Source: JANXMY01 sp964251675 (GTDB lineage Bacteria > Armatimonadota > Armatimonadia > Armatimonadales > Capsulimonadaceae). From it: DNA of 64,000 nt. The notes beneath the pieces were generated by a model, which was given only the letters and a program-made list of their open reading frames with translations, searched no databases and was not told the DNA's origin. Below, in pieces: positions 51,222 to 59,662 of this stretch (the stretch's first letter is position 1; every line of letters starts with the position of its first letter). The stretch covers positions 124,001-188,000 of the forward strand of contig CAXUKS010000001.1 in NCBI GenBank assembly GCA_964251675.1. The letters are read 5' to 3'. The position numbers and the translations under genes are program-made.

Positions 51222-52253
51222 ATGATTATCATAGTCTCGTCAGAGGCGACGAAGGAGAATTTGCAGCACGTGACACAAATGCTGGAAGAGCGCGGCTACG
51301 GCGTTCACCTGTCGGAAGGCATCGAGACCACCATTGTCGGGGCCGTCGGCGTCCCCAGCGACCCGTCCGGCAAGGCCGAGGTCATGGAGCAGTTTGCCGC
51401 GCTGCCCTATGTGGCGAAAGTCGTGCCAGTCACGAAGCCCTACAAGATCGTATCCAAGCAGTTCCACCCGGAGCCGACCATCATTGACGTGCGCGGCATC
51501 CGCATCGGTGACCCCGAGTTTGTCGCCGTCATGGCCGGTCCCTGCACCGTCGAAACCGAAGCCCAGCTCATGGAAGCCGCCCGCGCCGTCAAGGCCGCCG
51601 GAGCGCACATCCTGCGCGGTGGGGCCTACAAGCCCTCCACGTCCCCCTACTCGTTCCACGGCCACGGTGAACCCGCGCTGAAAATGCTGGCCGCCGCCCG
51701 CGACGAGCTGGACATGGCGATTATCACCGAAGTGCTGGACGTCCGCGATGTGGAGCTGGTGTGCAGCTACGCTGACATTTTGCAGGTCGGCACGCGCAAT
51801 ATGCAGAACTACCCGCTGCTGACCGAGATCGGCAAAACGCAGACCCCCGTGATGCTGAAGCGCGGTATGTCCGCCACCATTGAAGAGTGGCTGCAGGCCG
51901 CCGAATACATTGCCAGCCGGGGCAACAAAAACGTCATGCTCTGCGAGCGCGGCATCCGCACGTTTGAGACCTACACCCGCAACACGTTTGACGTCAACGC
52001 CATCCCCGCCGTCAAAGAACTGTCGCACCTGCCGATTATCGCCGACCCGTCCCACGCTACCGGCAAAGCCAGCCTCGTCAACGCCGTCACCCGCGCCGCC
52101 ATCGCCGCCGGAGCCGACGGCATCATTATCGAGGTCCACCCGAACCCGGAGAAAGCCCTGAAAGACGGCGCTCAGTCCCTGCTGCCCGACGCCTTCGAAA
52201 AGCTGATGCACGACATCGCCCCCATCGCCCAGGCCGTCGGCAAGCATCTGTAA
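51222..52253 (+). CDS. aroF: 3-deoxy-7-phosphoheptulonate (DAHP) synthase, type I-beta
   Basis: DAHP synthase condenses PEP and erythrose-4-phosphate, the first step of the shikimate pathway. The 343-residue protein has the N-terminal ferredoxin-like regulatory domain of the B. subtilis/Thermotoga type (about 1-75, MIIIVSSEATKENLQHV). The catalytic barrel follows, with VMAGPCTVET, LRGGAYKPSTSPYSFHG, LQVGTRNMQNYPLL, MLKRGM, LCERGIRTF and DPSHATGK. The gene tyrA lies 2.4 kb downstream behind an accessory cassette. Confidence 0.96.
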   Translation: MIIIVSSEATKENLQHVTQMLEERGYGVHLSEGIETTIVGAVGVPSDPSGKAEVMEQFAALPYVAKVVPVTKPYKIVSKQFHPEPTIIDVRGIRIGDPEFVAVMAGPCTVETEAQLMEAARAVKAAGAHILRGGAYKPSTSPYSFHGHGEPALKMLAAARDELDMAIITEVLDVRDVELVCSYADILQVGTRNMQNYPLLTEIGKTQTPVMLKRGMSATIEEWLQAAEYIASRGNKNVMLCERGIRTFETYTRNTFDVNAIPAVKELSHLPIIADPSHATGKASLVNAVTRAAIAAGADGIIIEVHPNPEKALKDGAQSLLPDAFEKLMHDIAPIAQAVGKHL

Positions 52254-52277
52254 CAAACACCTCTAAGGAGACAGAGT

Positions 52278-52559
52278 ATGGCTGTTCTGGAATCAGAAAT
52301 TGCAGGAAACTCGGTTGCTCGTGCCTGGCAGCTTTATTATCAAATTCGCTCGAAGATTGAGATACCGGAAAACATTGGGAGATTGATTCTGCTGGATGTT
52401 GACAGCGGCGACTATGAAATTGCTCAGGACAAACTTGGCTTCGCCGCATCTGCTTTACTGCGTCAGCGCCACCCGGATGCCGATCCCCTGGCTCTGCGGA
52501 TTGGCTATGAAGCAGTGGAAGTACTAGGCGGTGTAATGGAACGGATAAGCAGCGAATGA
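52278..52559 (+). CDS. Small protein paired with a clan AA protease
   Basis: This 93-residue protein (MAVLESEIAGNSVARAWQLY) is mostly helical, with no membrane segment and no family I recognise. AAGGAG lies 10 bases upstream. It overlaps the following retropepsin-like gene by four bases (ATGA). Small helical plus clan AA protease pairs of this kind are frequent in cyanobacteria and look like toxin-antitoxin operons, but I know of no proof. Confidence 0.65.
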   Translation: MAVLESEIAGNSVARAWQLYYQIRSKIEIPENIGRLILLDVDSGDYEIAQDKLGFAASALLRQRHPDADPLALRIGYEAVEVLGGVMERISSE

Positions 52560-52930
52560 TTGGTGCTGTCTCAAATCGGCACGCGCTGCTTGCAGTTACT
52601 TTCCGCCTGCCCGACAAGCCGACGCTGTCTATTGAGTTTGTTATTGACACCGGGTTCACCGGCGAACTGACACTTCCGCCCGCCGCCGTTGCCTCACTAG
52701 GCTTGCCCTATAGCCACGGCGATGTGGTCCGCCTTGCAGACAACAGCCCACTGAAAGTTCCTGTCCACAGCGCAGTGCTGCTTTGGAATGGTCAACCCCG
52801 CGAGGTCAGCGTTCTGGCGACAGGTCGCCGCCCGCTCTTGGGAACGGCATTGCTGGATGATCACGATTTGTACGTCCGGTTCCGCGAAGGCGGCCCCTTA
52901 ACAGTGACCGCGATTGATGACGCGGTTTAG
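52556..52930 (+). CDS. Clan AA (retropepsin-like) aspartic protease
   Basis: This 124-residue protein contains the single-lobe aspartic protease motif FVIDTGFTGELTLP (D-T-G), a second strand-turn GDVVRLADNSPLKVPV and the terminal LLGTALLDDHDL. Members of this bacterial family are assumed to act as dimers. It overlaps its upstream partner by four bases. It sits at the start of an accessory cassette between aroF and tyrA. Confidence 0.8.
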   Translation: MIGAVSNRHALLAVTFRLPDKPTLSIEFVIDTGFTGELTLPPAAVASLGLPYSHGDVVRLADNSPLKVPVHSAVLLWNGQPREVSVLATGRRPLLGTALLDDHDLYVRFREGGPLTVTAIDDAV

Positions 52931-52957
52931 CCTGTCAAACAGGCAGGAAAATAAGAA

Positions 52958-53008
52958 GGCCGCAGAGAATAAGCGTATCAGAAACGCGGCTCTGCGGCCT
53001 CTTGTTTT
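52958..53008 (+). terminator. Terminator after the clan AA protease pair
   Basis: A 10-bp stem (GGCCGCAGAG / CTCTGCGGCC) with a loop of about 22 bases, followed by TCTTGTTTT. Confidence 0.75.
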
Positions 53009-53030
53009 GCCGCTATATAGGAAGTAAGCT

Positions 53031-53636
53031 ATGGCACTAGCCCGACAGTTTGTAGAAAAAACACGCTATACCGAAGCCGACTATTTCGAGTTCGAACGCA
53101 CATCGTTCGGGCGCTGGGAGTATGTCAACGGCGAGATACGCCAAATGGCAGGCGGCAAGGACGACCACAACGCGATTATTGCAAACACAATACGGGCGCT
53201 GGGCAATCTGCTGGCTACGCGAGACTGCCGGGTGTATGGCTCGGATATGAAAATCCATACTGGTGACGGCGTGAATACATTCCCGGATGTGGCGGTGGTT
53301 TGTGGCGAGCGGCAATATTACCTCGGCAAAGAAGATGTGATTATCAACCCCCTGCTGGTAGTCGAAGTGCTGTCTCCCTCCACACGCGGCTATGACCGGG
53401 GGGACAAATTTGATCACTACAAAACAATCCACGCCCTCGAAGAGTACCTGCTGGTAGACCAGGACAGCCCCCGTGTCCTGCTCTACACGCGCCGGGAAGA
53501 CCACTGGGAACTGCGTGAGGCGGAGGGGCGGGACGGCAGCATTTATCTGTCATCATTGCAGGAGACGCTGACGCTGGCAGATGTGTACGCAAAAATTGAG
53601 TGTGGCAATGAAGGAGCAGCGCGGCAGGAAAAGTGA
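53031..53636 (+). CDS. Uma2-family (DUF820) restriction-endonuclease-like protein, copy 1
   Basis: This 201-residue protein has the Uma2 plan: YTEADYFEFERTSFGRWEYV, then the nuclease core FPDVAVVCGE and the E-x-x-S segment LLVVEVLSPSTRGYDRGDK, and DHYKTIHALEEYLLVDQD. The fold is PD-(D/E)xK-like, but no biochemical role is established. AGGAAGTAAGCT precedes the start. It is followed 12 bases later by a second, clearly paralogous copy (YTEADYFEFERTS versus YTEAEYFEFERTS). Confidence 0.88.
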   Translation: MALARQFVEKTRYTEADYFEFERTSFGRWEYVNGEIRQMAGGKDDHNAIIANTIRALGNLLATRDCRVYGSDMKIHTGDGVNTFPDVAVVCGERQYYLGKEDVIINPLLVVEVLSPSTRGYDRGDKFDHYKTIHALEEYLLVDQDSPRVLLYTRREDHWELREAEGRDGSIYLSSLQETLTLADVYAKIECGNEGAARQEK

Positions 53637-53648
53637 AAGGAAACCTTT

Positions 53649-54239
53649 ATGGCACTTGCACATCGGTATACGACGGCAGAGAAAGCAAAAACCCATTATA
53701 CCGAAGCCGAATACTTTGAGTTTGAGCGAACTTCGGTCGGGCGCTGGGAATATGTCGACGGCGAAATCCGCGCTATGAGTGGCGGCACACTTGACCACAG
53801 CGCAATCAGCATGAACATTGGCAGGGCACTGGGAAACGTGCTGGTTCCGCGTGGCTGTCGCATCTACGGCTCGGATGCCAAGATACACACTGGGAACGGT
53901 GTTAACACGTTCCCTGATATGTTCGTCATCTGCGGCCAAAGTCAGCTATATATGGGGAAAACTGACGTGGCGATTAATCCCCTGCTCATCGTTGAAGTGC
54001 TGTCACCATCCACAGAAGGCTACGACCGGGGCGAGAAGTTTGAGCATTACAAGACGATAGCCTCACTGCAAGATTATCTGCTTGTGAACCAAAACGAGGC
54101 GCGGGTAGAACTATTTTTCCGCCGCGACGGAACCTGGGAGAAGCAGAGTATGACGGGGCTTGAAAGCCGTATCTACCTGCCATCTGTCGGCGTGGATTTG
54201 GCCCTGTCGGACGTATACGCAACTATTGAGTTCCAGTGA
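53649..54239 (+). CDS. Uma2-family (DUF820) protein, copy 2
   Basis: A 196-residue tandem paralogue of the preceding gene. It keeps HYTEAEYFEFERTSVGRWEYV, FPDMFVICGQSQLYMGKTDV, INPLLIVEVLSPSTEGYDRG and HYKTIASLQDYLLVNQNEA, so the predicted active-site residues are conserved in both copies. AAAGGAAA precedes the ATG. Both copies are intact, arguing against simple decay after duplication. Confidence 0.88.
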   Translation: MALAHRYTTAEKAKTHYTEAEYFEFERTSVGRWEYVDGEIRAMSGGTLDHSAISMNIGRALGNVLVPRGCRIYGSDAKIHTGNGVNTFPDMFVICGQSQLYMGKTDVAINPLLIVEVLSPSTEGYDRGEKFEHYKTIASLQDYLLVNQNEARVELFFRRDGTWEKQSMTGLESRIYLPSVGVDLALSDVYATIEFQ

Positions 54240-54257
54240 AAGCCCAGCGATATTACC

Positions 54258-54668
54258 ATGAGCTATGACCGCGCCGATTACGATCCCACTCAGTTTAGTG
54301 TCCGTATCGCCTTCTTCGTGACGTGGGCCATGCTCACTGGGCTTGAAGGGCAATTGCATAAGGAAGACGATCAGGAACTTCTGACGCTGTTGCGTCAGCG
54401 TGAGATCACCCCCCGTGAATTTCTTGAAACCGCCTGCGATTACAAATTTTGGGAAGAGGATTTGAACGACGAAGGCAACTCCTTTGCGCGTGACTACTAT
54501 TGGGGCCAACCAGGGCAGGCCAACTACTTCGAGGACTATAATTGGGTTTTGCTGACAGAGAATGCCGACCTCCAAGCGGTAGTCGATAGCTGGAGTAATT
54601 ATGACAGGATCGCAGTGCTGATCAATCGGCGGTATCAGACGTGGAAGGGCAGCAGGCATGATGGATGA
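54258..54668 (+). CDS. Hypothetical acidic protein overlapping tyrA
   Basis: This 136-residue protein (MSYDRADYDPTQFSVRIAFF) is acidic and aromatic-rich (ACDYKFWEEDLNDEGNSFA; YYWGQPGQANYFEDYNWVL). The size and composition resemble immunity or DUF-type cytosolic proteins. I do not recognise a family. It ends 11 bases inside the tyrA frame, so the two may be coupled. It is last in the accessory cassette. Confidence 0.65.
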   Translation: MSYDRADYDPTQFSVRIAFFVTWAMLTGLEGQLHKEDDQELLTLLRQREITPREFLETACDYKFWEEDLNDEGNSFARDYYWGQPGQANYFEDYNWVLLTENADLQAVVDSWSNYDRIAVLINRRYQTWKGSRHDG

Positions 54669-55548
54669 AGCACAGTTTGCAACAGGGGGCGGGCCAACTC
54701 GGTTTGGGAGCGTGGCAATTGTCGGGGTCGGGCTGATTGGTGGGTCGCTCGGCATGGCGCTGAAGACGCGGCGGCTGGCGCGGCGCGTGGTTGGCATTGG
54801 ACGGGATGCGGCGCGGCTGGACACGGCGGTGTCGCTGGGGGCCATTGACGCAGGAGTGACGCGGCTGGACGAGGGGCTGGCGGACGCCGATGTGGTTGTG
54901 CTGTGTACCACGGTGGGGCATATCGTGGGGGCACTGCCGGGCGTTCTGGCGGCGGTCAGCCCCGGCGCGGTGGTGACGGACGTGGGCAGCACGAAGGGCG
55001 CGATTGTGCGGGCGGCGGGCGGCGCGGGGCGGTTTGTCGGCGGGCATCCGATGGCGGGGTCCGAGCAGACCGGCGTGGAGGCGGCGACGCCGCTGCTGTT
55101 TGAGGAAGCGACCTGGGCGCTGACGCCGACGGAGACGACGGACCCGGAGGCCCTGGCGCTGGTAACCGCGCTGGCCCGCGAGGTGGGGGCCACGACTCTG
55201 ACACTGACGCCGGAGGCGCACGATGCCATGCTGGCGGTCACGAGCCATCTGCCGCACGTTCTGGCCTCGGCGCTGATGCGTCAGGCGGCGCAGATGCAGA
55301 CCGCGCACCCGCAGACGCAAAGCCTGACGGCGGGCAGCTTCGCGGACGCCACGCGGGTCGCGGCCTCGTCGCCGGAGTTGTGGCGGGATGTGTGCCTGAC
55401 AAACCGCGAGGCGCTGCTGGCAAGCCTGCGCGGGTTCCGGGCGGAGCTGGATATTCTGGAAGCGGCGGTGGTGGCGGAGGATGCGGCGGCAATTGAGGCG
55501 TTCTTTGCGGCCGGTGCAGAGGCCAAGCGCGGCTGGGGGACATTGTAG
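54658..55548 (+). CDS. tyrA: Prephenate dehydrogenase
   Basis: TyrA converts prephenate to 4-hydroxyphenylpyruvate for tyrosine synthesis, using NAD(P). The 296-residue protein has the Rossmann motif IVGVGLIGGSLGMAL (21-35), DVGSTKGAIV, the catalytic GGHPMAGSEQTGVE and TSHLPHVLASAL. There is no fused chorismate mutase or ACT domain. The first two codons are both ATG. It works in the same pathway as aroF, 2.4 kb upstream. Confidence 0.94.
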   Translation: MMDEAQFATGGGPTRFGSVAIVGVGLIGGSLGMALKTRRLARRVVGIGRDAARLDTAVSLGAIDAGVTRLDEGLADADVVVLCTTVGHIVGALPGVLAAVSPGAVVTDVGSTKGAIVRAAGGAGRFVGGHPMAGSEQTGVEAATPLLFEEATWALTPTETTDPEALALVTALAREVGATTLTLTPEAHDAMLAVTSHLPHVLASALMRQAAQMQTAHPQTQSLTAGSFADATRVAASSPELWRDVCLTNREALLASLRGFRAELDILEAAVVAEDAAAIEAFFAAGAEAKRGWGTL

Positions 55549-55569
55549 GGGCAGGGCTTACCCCTGCCC
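55549..55569. repeat. Hairpin between convergent tyrA and HDOD genes
   Basis: GGGCAGGG-CTTAC-CCCTGCCC, 8 bp, begins at the last base of the tyrA stop. No T-run; it may still weaken read-through. Confidence 0.5.
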
Positions 55570-55576
55570 TTCCTGG

Positions 55577-56464
55577 CTACAGCACGTTTAGGAAGTCGCG
55601 GGACTCGTCGAACTTTTGGCACGCTTCGGTCTCTACGGCCTCCCACATCGCGGGAGTGAAGGCCAGCCACTGCTCCGTTTCGGGGGACAGGTGCGGAACC
55701 AGAGGATCGCCGCCGCTGCCGAGCGCCAGACGGCGGGCCACCCGGTCGGCGGCCTGAATCGTCGCCGTGATCTCGAAATACTCTTTGGCATACGCGGGCT
55801 GATGGTGCAGAGTAATCATGGCTGTCAGCGACGGCGGCAGGTTCCACTTTTCGGCGATCCGCTTGCCCACCAGCGCGTGCCCCACCCCGAGCGCCGTTTT
55901 TTCCGCTTCCCAGATCGAAATTTTGGCCGCTCCGGCCAGTTTCATGGCAATCGCGTACTGGTCGGGGAAATACTGGTCCAGAAACAGTTTGCCGATGTCG
56001 TGCAGCAGGCCGCCGATAAACACTTCCTCCACCGACTTCGTCCCAATCCCCTTGCGCTTTGCGAGGGCGCTCGCCGCCACGGCGACGGCCATGGAATGCG
56101 CCCAAAAGGCTTCCCGATCCAGCGCGGTTTTCTGGCCGTGCGCGTCAAAGGCATTGAAAACGCCCAGCGAGGTTGTGAGATTGCGGACGGTGTTAAAGCC
56201 CAAAATAACCACGGCATTGGTAATGGTGGCAATCTTGCGCGGGAAGCCGTAGTAAGACGAGTTGACAAGACGCAGCACTTTGGAGGCCAGCGCCTGATCA
56301 GTCGAAATCAGCCGGTTCAAGTCGGATGCAGAAGTCGTGGGGTCATTGACGGTCTGCATGACGCGCATAATTACCGCCGGCAGCGGCGGCAAATCCTGCA
56401 GTTCGTCTTCAATAATTCGAAGCAGGCGCTCCTGCTTCAACTTGGTTTCCATGAGGGTCGGCAC
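55577..56464 (-). CDS. HDOD-domain signalling protein
   Basis: This 295-residue protein consists of one HDOD domain (about 20-225: LPPLPAVIMRVMQTVNDP, ISTDQALASKVLRLVNSSYYG, VVILGFNTVRNL, FIGGLLHDIGKLFLD, GHALVGKRIAEKWNLPPSL). It keeps a partial HD pair (HDIGK), but HDOD domains are usually non-catalytic and relay signals in motility and second-messenger circuits. A second ATG lies four codons in. It is convergent with tyrA. Confidence 0.9.
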   Translation of the reverse strand: MPTLMETKLKQERLLRIIEDELQDLPPLPAVIMRVMQTVNDPTTSASDLNRLISTDQALASKVLRLVNSSYYGFPRKIATITNAVVILGFNTVRNLTTSLGVFNAFDAHGQKTALDREAFWAHSMAVAVAASALAKRKGIGTKSVEEVFIGGLLHDIGKLFLDQYFPDQYAIAMKLAGAAKISIWEAEKTALGVGHALVGKRIAEKWNLPPSLTAMITLHHQPAYAKEYFEITATIQAADRVARRLALGSGGDPLVPHLSPETEQWLAFTPAMWEAVETEACQKFDESRDFLNVL

Positions 56465-56558
56465 GGCCTGTCACCATTTTCCTGTGTCTATAGTCAAGCG
56501 GAGATTTGGGTGGTTCTTCTGCATTTAATATCGGCAGAAACACAGGGGAGCAAGAGGG

Positions 56559-57128
56559 TTATTTGACCAGCGGGAGAATAGCTTTAAACGTGGACGTCCC
56601 CGCCTCGCGCAGCCATTCGTAGACGGCGGCTTCGGCGGCACAGGGCAGAACGCCGCAGTCGCGCATCCGCTCCATGCCCAGCTTGTGCGTTTCCAGCGAC
56701 CGGGACGAGACGGCATCAGCGGCGACATGAACCTGATAGCCCAGATGCACCAAATCCAGCGCTGTCTGCGACACGCAAATATGCGTTTCCAGCCCGCAGA
56801 GCACGATTTGATGCCGCCCGAGCGCCGTCAAGCCTTTCAGAAAGCCGTCGGCTTCGGCGCAGGAAAACGCCATTTTGTCTGCCAGCACAGGCATGGTTCC
56901 TTCGGGAAAAGCGCCACTAATTTCGGCGGCCACGCCGCCCAGACGCACGGCGTTCTGCGTGGTCGGCACGACTGGGATATGCATCACAATTGCCGATTGG
57001 ACCAGCAAACGAACATTAGCAGCAAGCCGCTCCCGGTCGTACATGACATTTAGGAAAGGCTCCTGCATATCAATGACAACCAGAGCCGTATCTTCACGGC
57101 GCAGGAGATTTGGATGGCGCTCAGGCAT
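56559..57128 (-). CDS. Isochorismatase-family cysteine hydrolase
   Basis: This 189-residue protein has the Asp-Lys-Cys triad of the family: Asp20 in ALVVIDMQEPF, Lys85 in LADKMAFSC and Cys118 in VLCGLETHICVSQTA. The length and the HICVSQTALDL wording match the YcaC/isochorismatase-like hydrolase group. The substrate is unknown. It starts 23 bases after the LacI-type gene ends, and the two may form an operon. Confidence 0.88.
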   Translation of the reverse strand: MPERHPNLLRREDTALVVIDMQEPFLNVMYDRERLAANVRLLVQSAIVMHIPVVPTTQNAVRLGGVAAEISGAFPEGTMPVLADKMAFSCAEADGFLKGLTALGRHQIVLCGLETHICVSQTALDLVHLGYQVHVAADAVSSRSLETHKLGMERMRDCGVLPCAAEAAVYEWLREAGTSTFKAILPLVK

Positions 57129-57151
57129 AGAAATTGCAGGATTGATAGAAG

Positions 57152-58210
57152 TTAGTGGAGCGGCGGGGCACAGGACCCGCGCACCATCAGACGGCCCGGC
57201 AGGGCCACATCCGTCTCGCGGGCCACTTCGGGCGTGTCGTGAATCGCGTACAGCGCGGCAACTGCCCGGCGGGCCAGCTCCGGGGCGGGAGGGCGAATCG
57301 TTGTCAGCGGCGGGGTCAGAGCCTCTGCCAGCCGGGGCGTGTCGCCGAACCCGGCCAGCGAAACAGCCTGCGGCACGGCTAGACCCATTTCTGCCAGCGT
57401 CTGCGCGGCCACGGCGGCAATGTTTTCGTTGTGACAGACCAGCACGGTCGGCTTTTCAGCGGCGTCAGCCGCGAACAGACCCTGCACGGCGCGGCGAACG
57501 CCTTCGCGCTCCCCCAGCGTCTTAAATGTGTCGCTTGCCGCCAGTGTCACAGCAGCAGGGTCAGCCTCGCGCTCGGCCCAAACGCCGCGCAGACCGTCCA
57601 GACGCTCCTGCGTCACCCGTGCCGGGGCGGCGGGAGCCAGTAAAGCCAGCCGCTGGTGTCCGAGGTCCCAGAGATATTCGCCCATCTGCCGCCCGGCATC
57701 CCTACCATCCAGATGCACCTGCACCAGATCGCGGCTGGGGTGCTGCGTCTCGCCAATCATCACACAGGGAATGCTCGCCATCGCCGCCTCACGCGGCGGG
57801 AGGCTGTCCGACAGCAGCACCAGACCCATGATACCGAGGGCATCTAATTTAGGTAGGTCTTCCGCCGTCAGCAGGCGCAGGCCAAAGTCGTCCTCCGCCT
57901 CCGCCCCGTTCGCTAGAGAATGATCCCGCAGCGCCACCTGCAGGTTCTGCACCAGAAACGCCGTGTGCGGGCTGTATTCCGGGTCCCAAACGCCGATAAA
58001 CTGTTCGGTATGCTGACGGCGCAGGCGGCGGCTGCCCCGAGGCCGCCCCGCCCGCACCGGCGTGTAGTTGAGCGTCTCGGCAACGGCAAGAACTTTGCGC
58101 CGCGTGTTTTCGCTGACAAATGTGCCGTTGTCGCGCCCACTCAGCACCGTCGAAACGACGCTGGGCGATACACCCGTCTGCTGTGCAATGTCTTTGAGTG
58201 TTACTGGCAT
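57152..58210 (-). CDS. LacI-family transcriptional regulator
   Basis: This 352-residue regulator has an N-terminal LacI helix-turn-helix (TLKDIAQQTGVSPSVVSTVL), the hinge region near 45-60 and a periplasmic-binding-like sensor domain (EYSPHTAFLVQNLQVALRDH, DLGHQRLALLAP, AVVAQTLAEMGLAVPQAVSL-like end). Family members usually sense sugars. The adjacent isochorismatase-like gene is the only obvious target. Confidence 0.9.
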   Translation of the reverse strand: MPVTLKDIAQQTGVSPSVVSTVLSGRDNGTFVSENTRRKVLAVAETLNYTPVRAGRPRGSRRLRRQHTEQFIGVWDPEYSPHTAFLVQNLQVALRDHSLANGAEAEDDFGLRLLTAEDLPKLDALGIMGLVLLSDSLPPREAAMASIPCVMIGETQHPSRDLVQVHLDGRDAGRQMGEYLWDLGHQRLALLAPAAPARVTQERLDGLRGVWAEREADPAAVTLAASDTFKTLGEREGVRRAVQGLFAADAAEKPTVLVCHNENIAAVAAQTLAEMGLAVPQAVSLAGFGDTPRLAEALTPPLTTIRPPAPELARRAVAALYAIHDTPEVARETDVALPGRLMVRGSCAPPLH

Positions 58211-58235
58211 AGAAGTTGCTTTAGTATACTTTCAT

Positions 58236-58598
58236 TTAGCGCAGTTTGTGCCCACTTTTCCAAAGCAGCGATACTATCTCCTCCTGTTGACCGTCTCGCA
58301 GACGCACTTCGACGGTCATTTGATCAGGCTCTGCGCCCGCAGCGTAAGTATTTTGCCATAGTAACTTTGTTTCCCAGGGCAGCAGCTCGATCCATTTCAC
58401 TTCGAACAATGCCAAATCGCAGAGCGGCAGATCAGACGTGCCCCAGCACCGATACCCAGTCATCTGCGCCCCTGCGTCATTGGGATGGCAAGGCAGCCAA
58501 AGGCTTCGTCCGGCAATATTATTAATGAACCAAAGATAGACTGGGTCTTTACGCCCTCGGCGCACTCTGGCACTCAGAGCTAAAAGAGAAGAGGACAT
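58236..58598 (-). CDS. Hypothetical protein downstream of mdh
   Basis: This 120-residue protein (MSSSLLALSARVRRGRKDPV) has a predicted beta-sandwich feel: WFINNIAGRSLWLPCHPND, FEVKWIELLPWETKLLWQNT, MTVEVRLRDGQQEE. No signal peptide. It starts 11 bases after the mdh stop on the same strand and is probably co-transcribed. I do not recognise the family. Confidence 0.6.
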   Translation of the reverse strand: MSSSLLALSARVRRGRKDPVYLWFINNIAGRSLWLPCHPNDAGAQMTGYRCWGTSDLPLCDLALFEVKWIELLPWETKLLWQNTYAAGAEPDQMTVEVRLRDGQQEEIVSLLWKSGHKLR

Positions 58599-58609
58599 AA
58601 TCTGCGTAC

Positions 58610-59614
58610 CTACAGCTTGCCCAAATCTTTCAAGCTGTCCACAGTTCCCTGCACTTTAGCCGCCGACTCTTTGATCCCGGCCAGCTCGACGTCGGTGAGT
58701 GGGGCCAGCGCCGAGAGGTCATAAATGGCCTCTACGCCGGAGGCGCCGAGCAGAGCAGGAGCGCCAAAGTACAGGTCGGAGACGCCGTACTGGCCGCTCA
58801 AAAGAACGGTAGTCGCCAGAATGCGCTTGCGGTCCAGAAGAACGGCTTCCACCATCTCTGCCGTCGCCACGCCCGGTGCATACCACGCGCTTGTGCCGAT
58901 CAGACCCGTCAGGATGCCCCCACCCTGCCGGGTGTCGTCTTCAATCTTTTGAAGCTGCTCGCCCGTCAGTTTCCCCAAGTTCACCCACTTCTGGACGGGG
59001 ATGCCGCCCACGGTGGTCAGGCTGCGAACCGGAACCATCTGGTCGCCGTGTCCGCCCAGCACATACGCCTGCACGTCCTCCACCGAGACGCCTACGGCGG
59101 CGGCAATGTAGTTGCGGTAGCGCGTGCTGTCCAAAACGCCCGCCTGCCCGATGACTTTCTCCGACGGCAGCCCGGTGGCTTTCAGGGCCACATGGCACAT
59201 GGCGTCCAGGGGGTTGGACACAATGATATACACGGCGTCCGGGCTTGCCTGCACCGCCTGCGCGGCCACACTCTGCACGATGTCGGCGTTGACCGCCAGC
59301 AGGTCCTCGCGGGACATCCCCGGTGTCCGGGGGCGGCCCGAGGTGATCACCACCACATCACTGTCTTTGGTATCCGCATAGTCCGAAGTTCCAAGTACGC
59401 GCCCATCATAGCCCACAATCGGCGAAACTTGGTTCAAATCGAGCGCTTTGCCCTGGGCCATTGACCCAGTTTTACGGGGTCGCTCCAGTGTCAGGTCATC
59501 CGGCAGGTCCAGCAGGACCACATCCGAATACCCCTGCTGCGCGACATGAAACGCCACCGTTGCGCCGACATTTCCCGCGCCGATGACGCTGACTTTCTTC
59601 TTTCCCGAAGCCAT
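58610..59614 (-). CDS. mdh: Malate dehydrogenase (LDH-like type)
   Basis: MDH interconverts malate and oxaloacetate with NAD in the TCA cycle. The 334-residue protein has VSVIGAGNVGATVAFHVAQ, the substrate loop SGRPRTPGMSREDLL (Arg for malate rather than Gln of LDH), SNPLDAM and the catalytic His in GGHGDQMVP. An insertion of about 12 residues after the cofactor Asp (LDLPDDLTLERPRKTGSMA) is not usual. Isocitrate dehydrogenase lies 1.1 kb upstream on the same strand. Confidence 0.93.
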   Translation of the reverse strand: MASGKKKVSVIGAGNVGATVAFHVAQQGYSDVVLLDLPDDLTLERPRKTGSMAQGKALDLNQVSPIVGYDGRVLGTSDYADTKDSDVVVITSGRPRTPGMSREDLLAVNADIVQSVAAQAVQASPDAVYIIVSNPLDAMCHVALKATGLPSEKVIGQAGVLDSTRYRNYIAAAVGVSVEDVQAYVLGGHGDQMVPVRSLTTVGGIPVQKWVNLGKLTGEQLQKIEDDTRQGGGILTGLIGTSAWYAPGVATAEMVEAVLLDRKRILATTVLLSGQYGVSDLYFGAPALLGASGVEAIYDLSALAPLTDVELAGIKESAAKVQGTVDSLKDLGKL

Positions 59615-59662
59615 AAGTTGTGTTCTCTCTCTTTAATGTAATTTAAAATGTAATTTAAGTCG

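Noticed and set aside
51240..52256. 338-residue open frame antisense to aroF
   Set aside because: It mirrors the codon pattern of aroF, is Gly/Val-rich without motifs, and aroF is certain. High GC produces such shadows.
54111..55241. 376-residue minus-strand frame opposite tyrA
   Set aside because: Ser/Thr/Ala-rich shadow of tyrA and the preceding gene.
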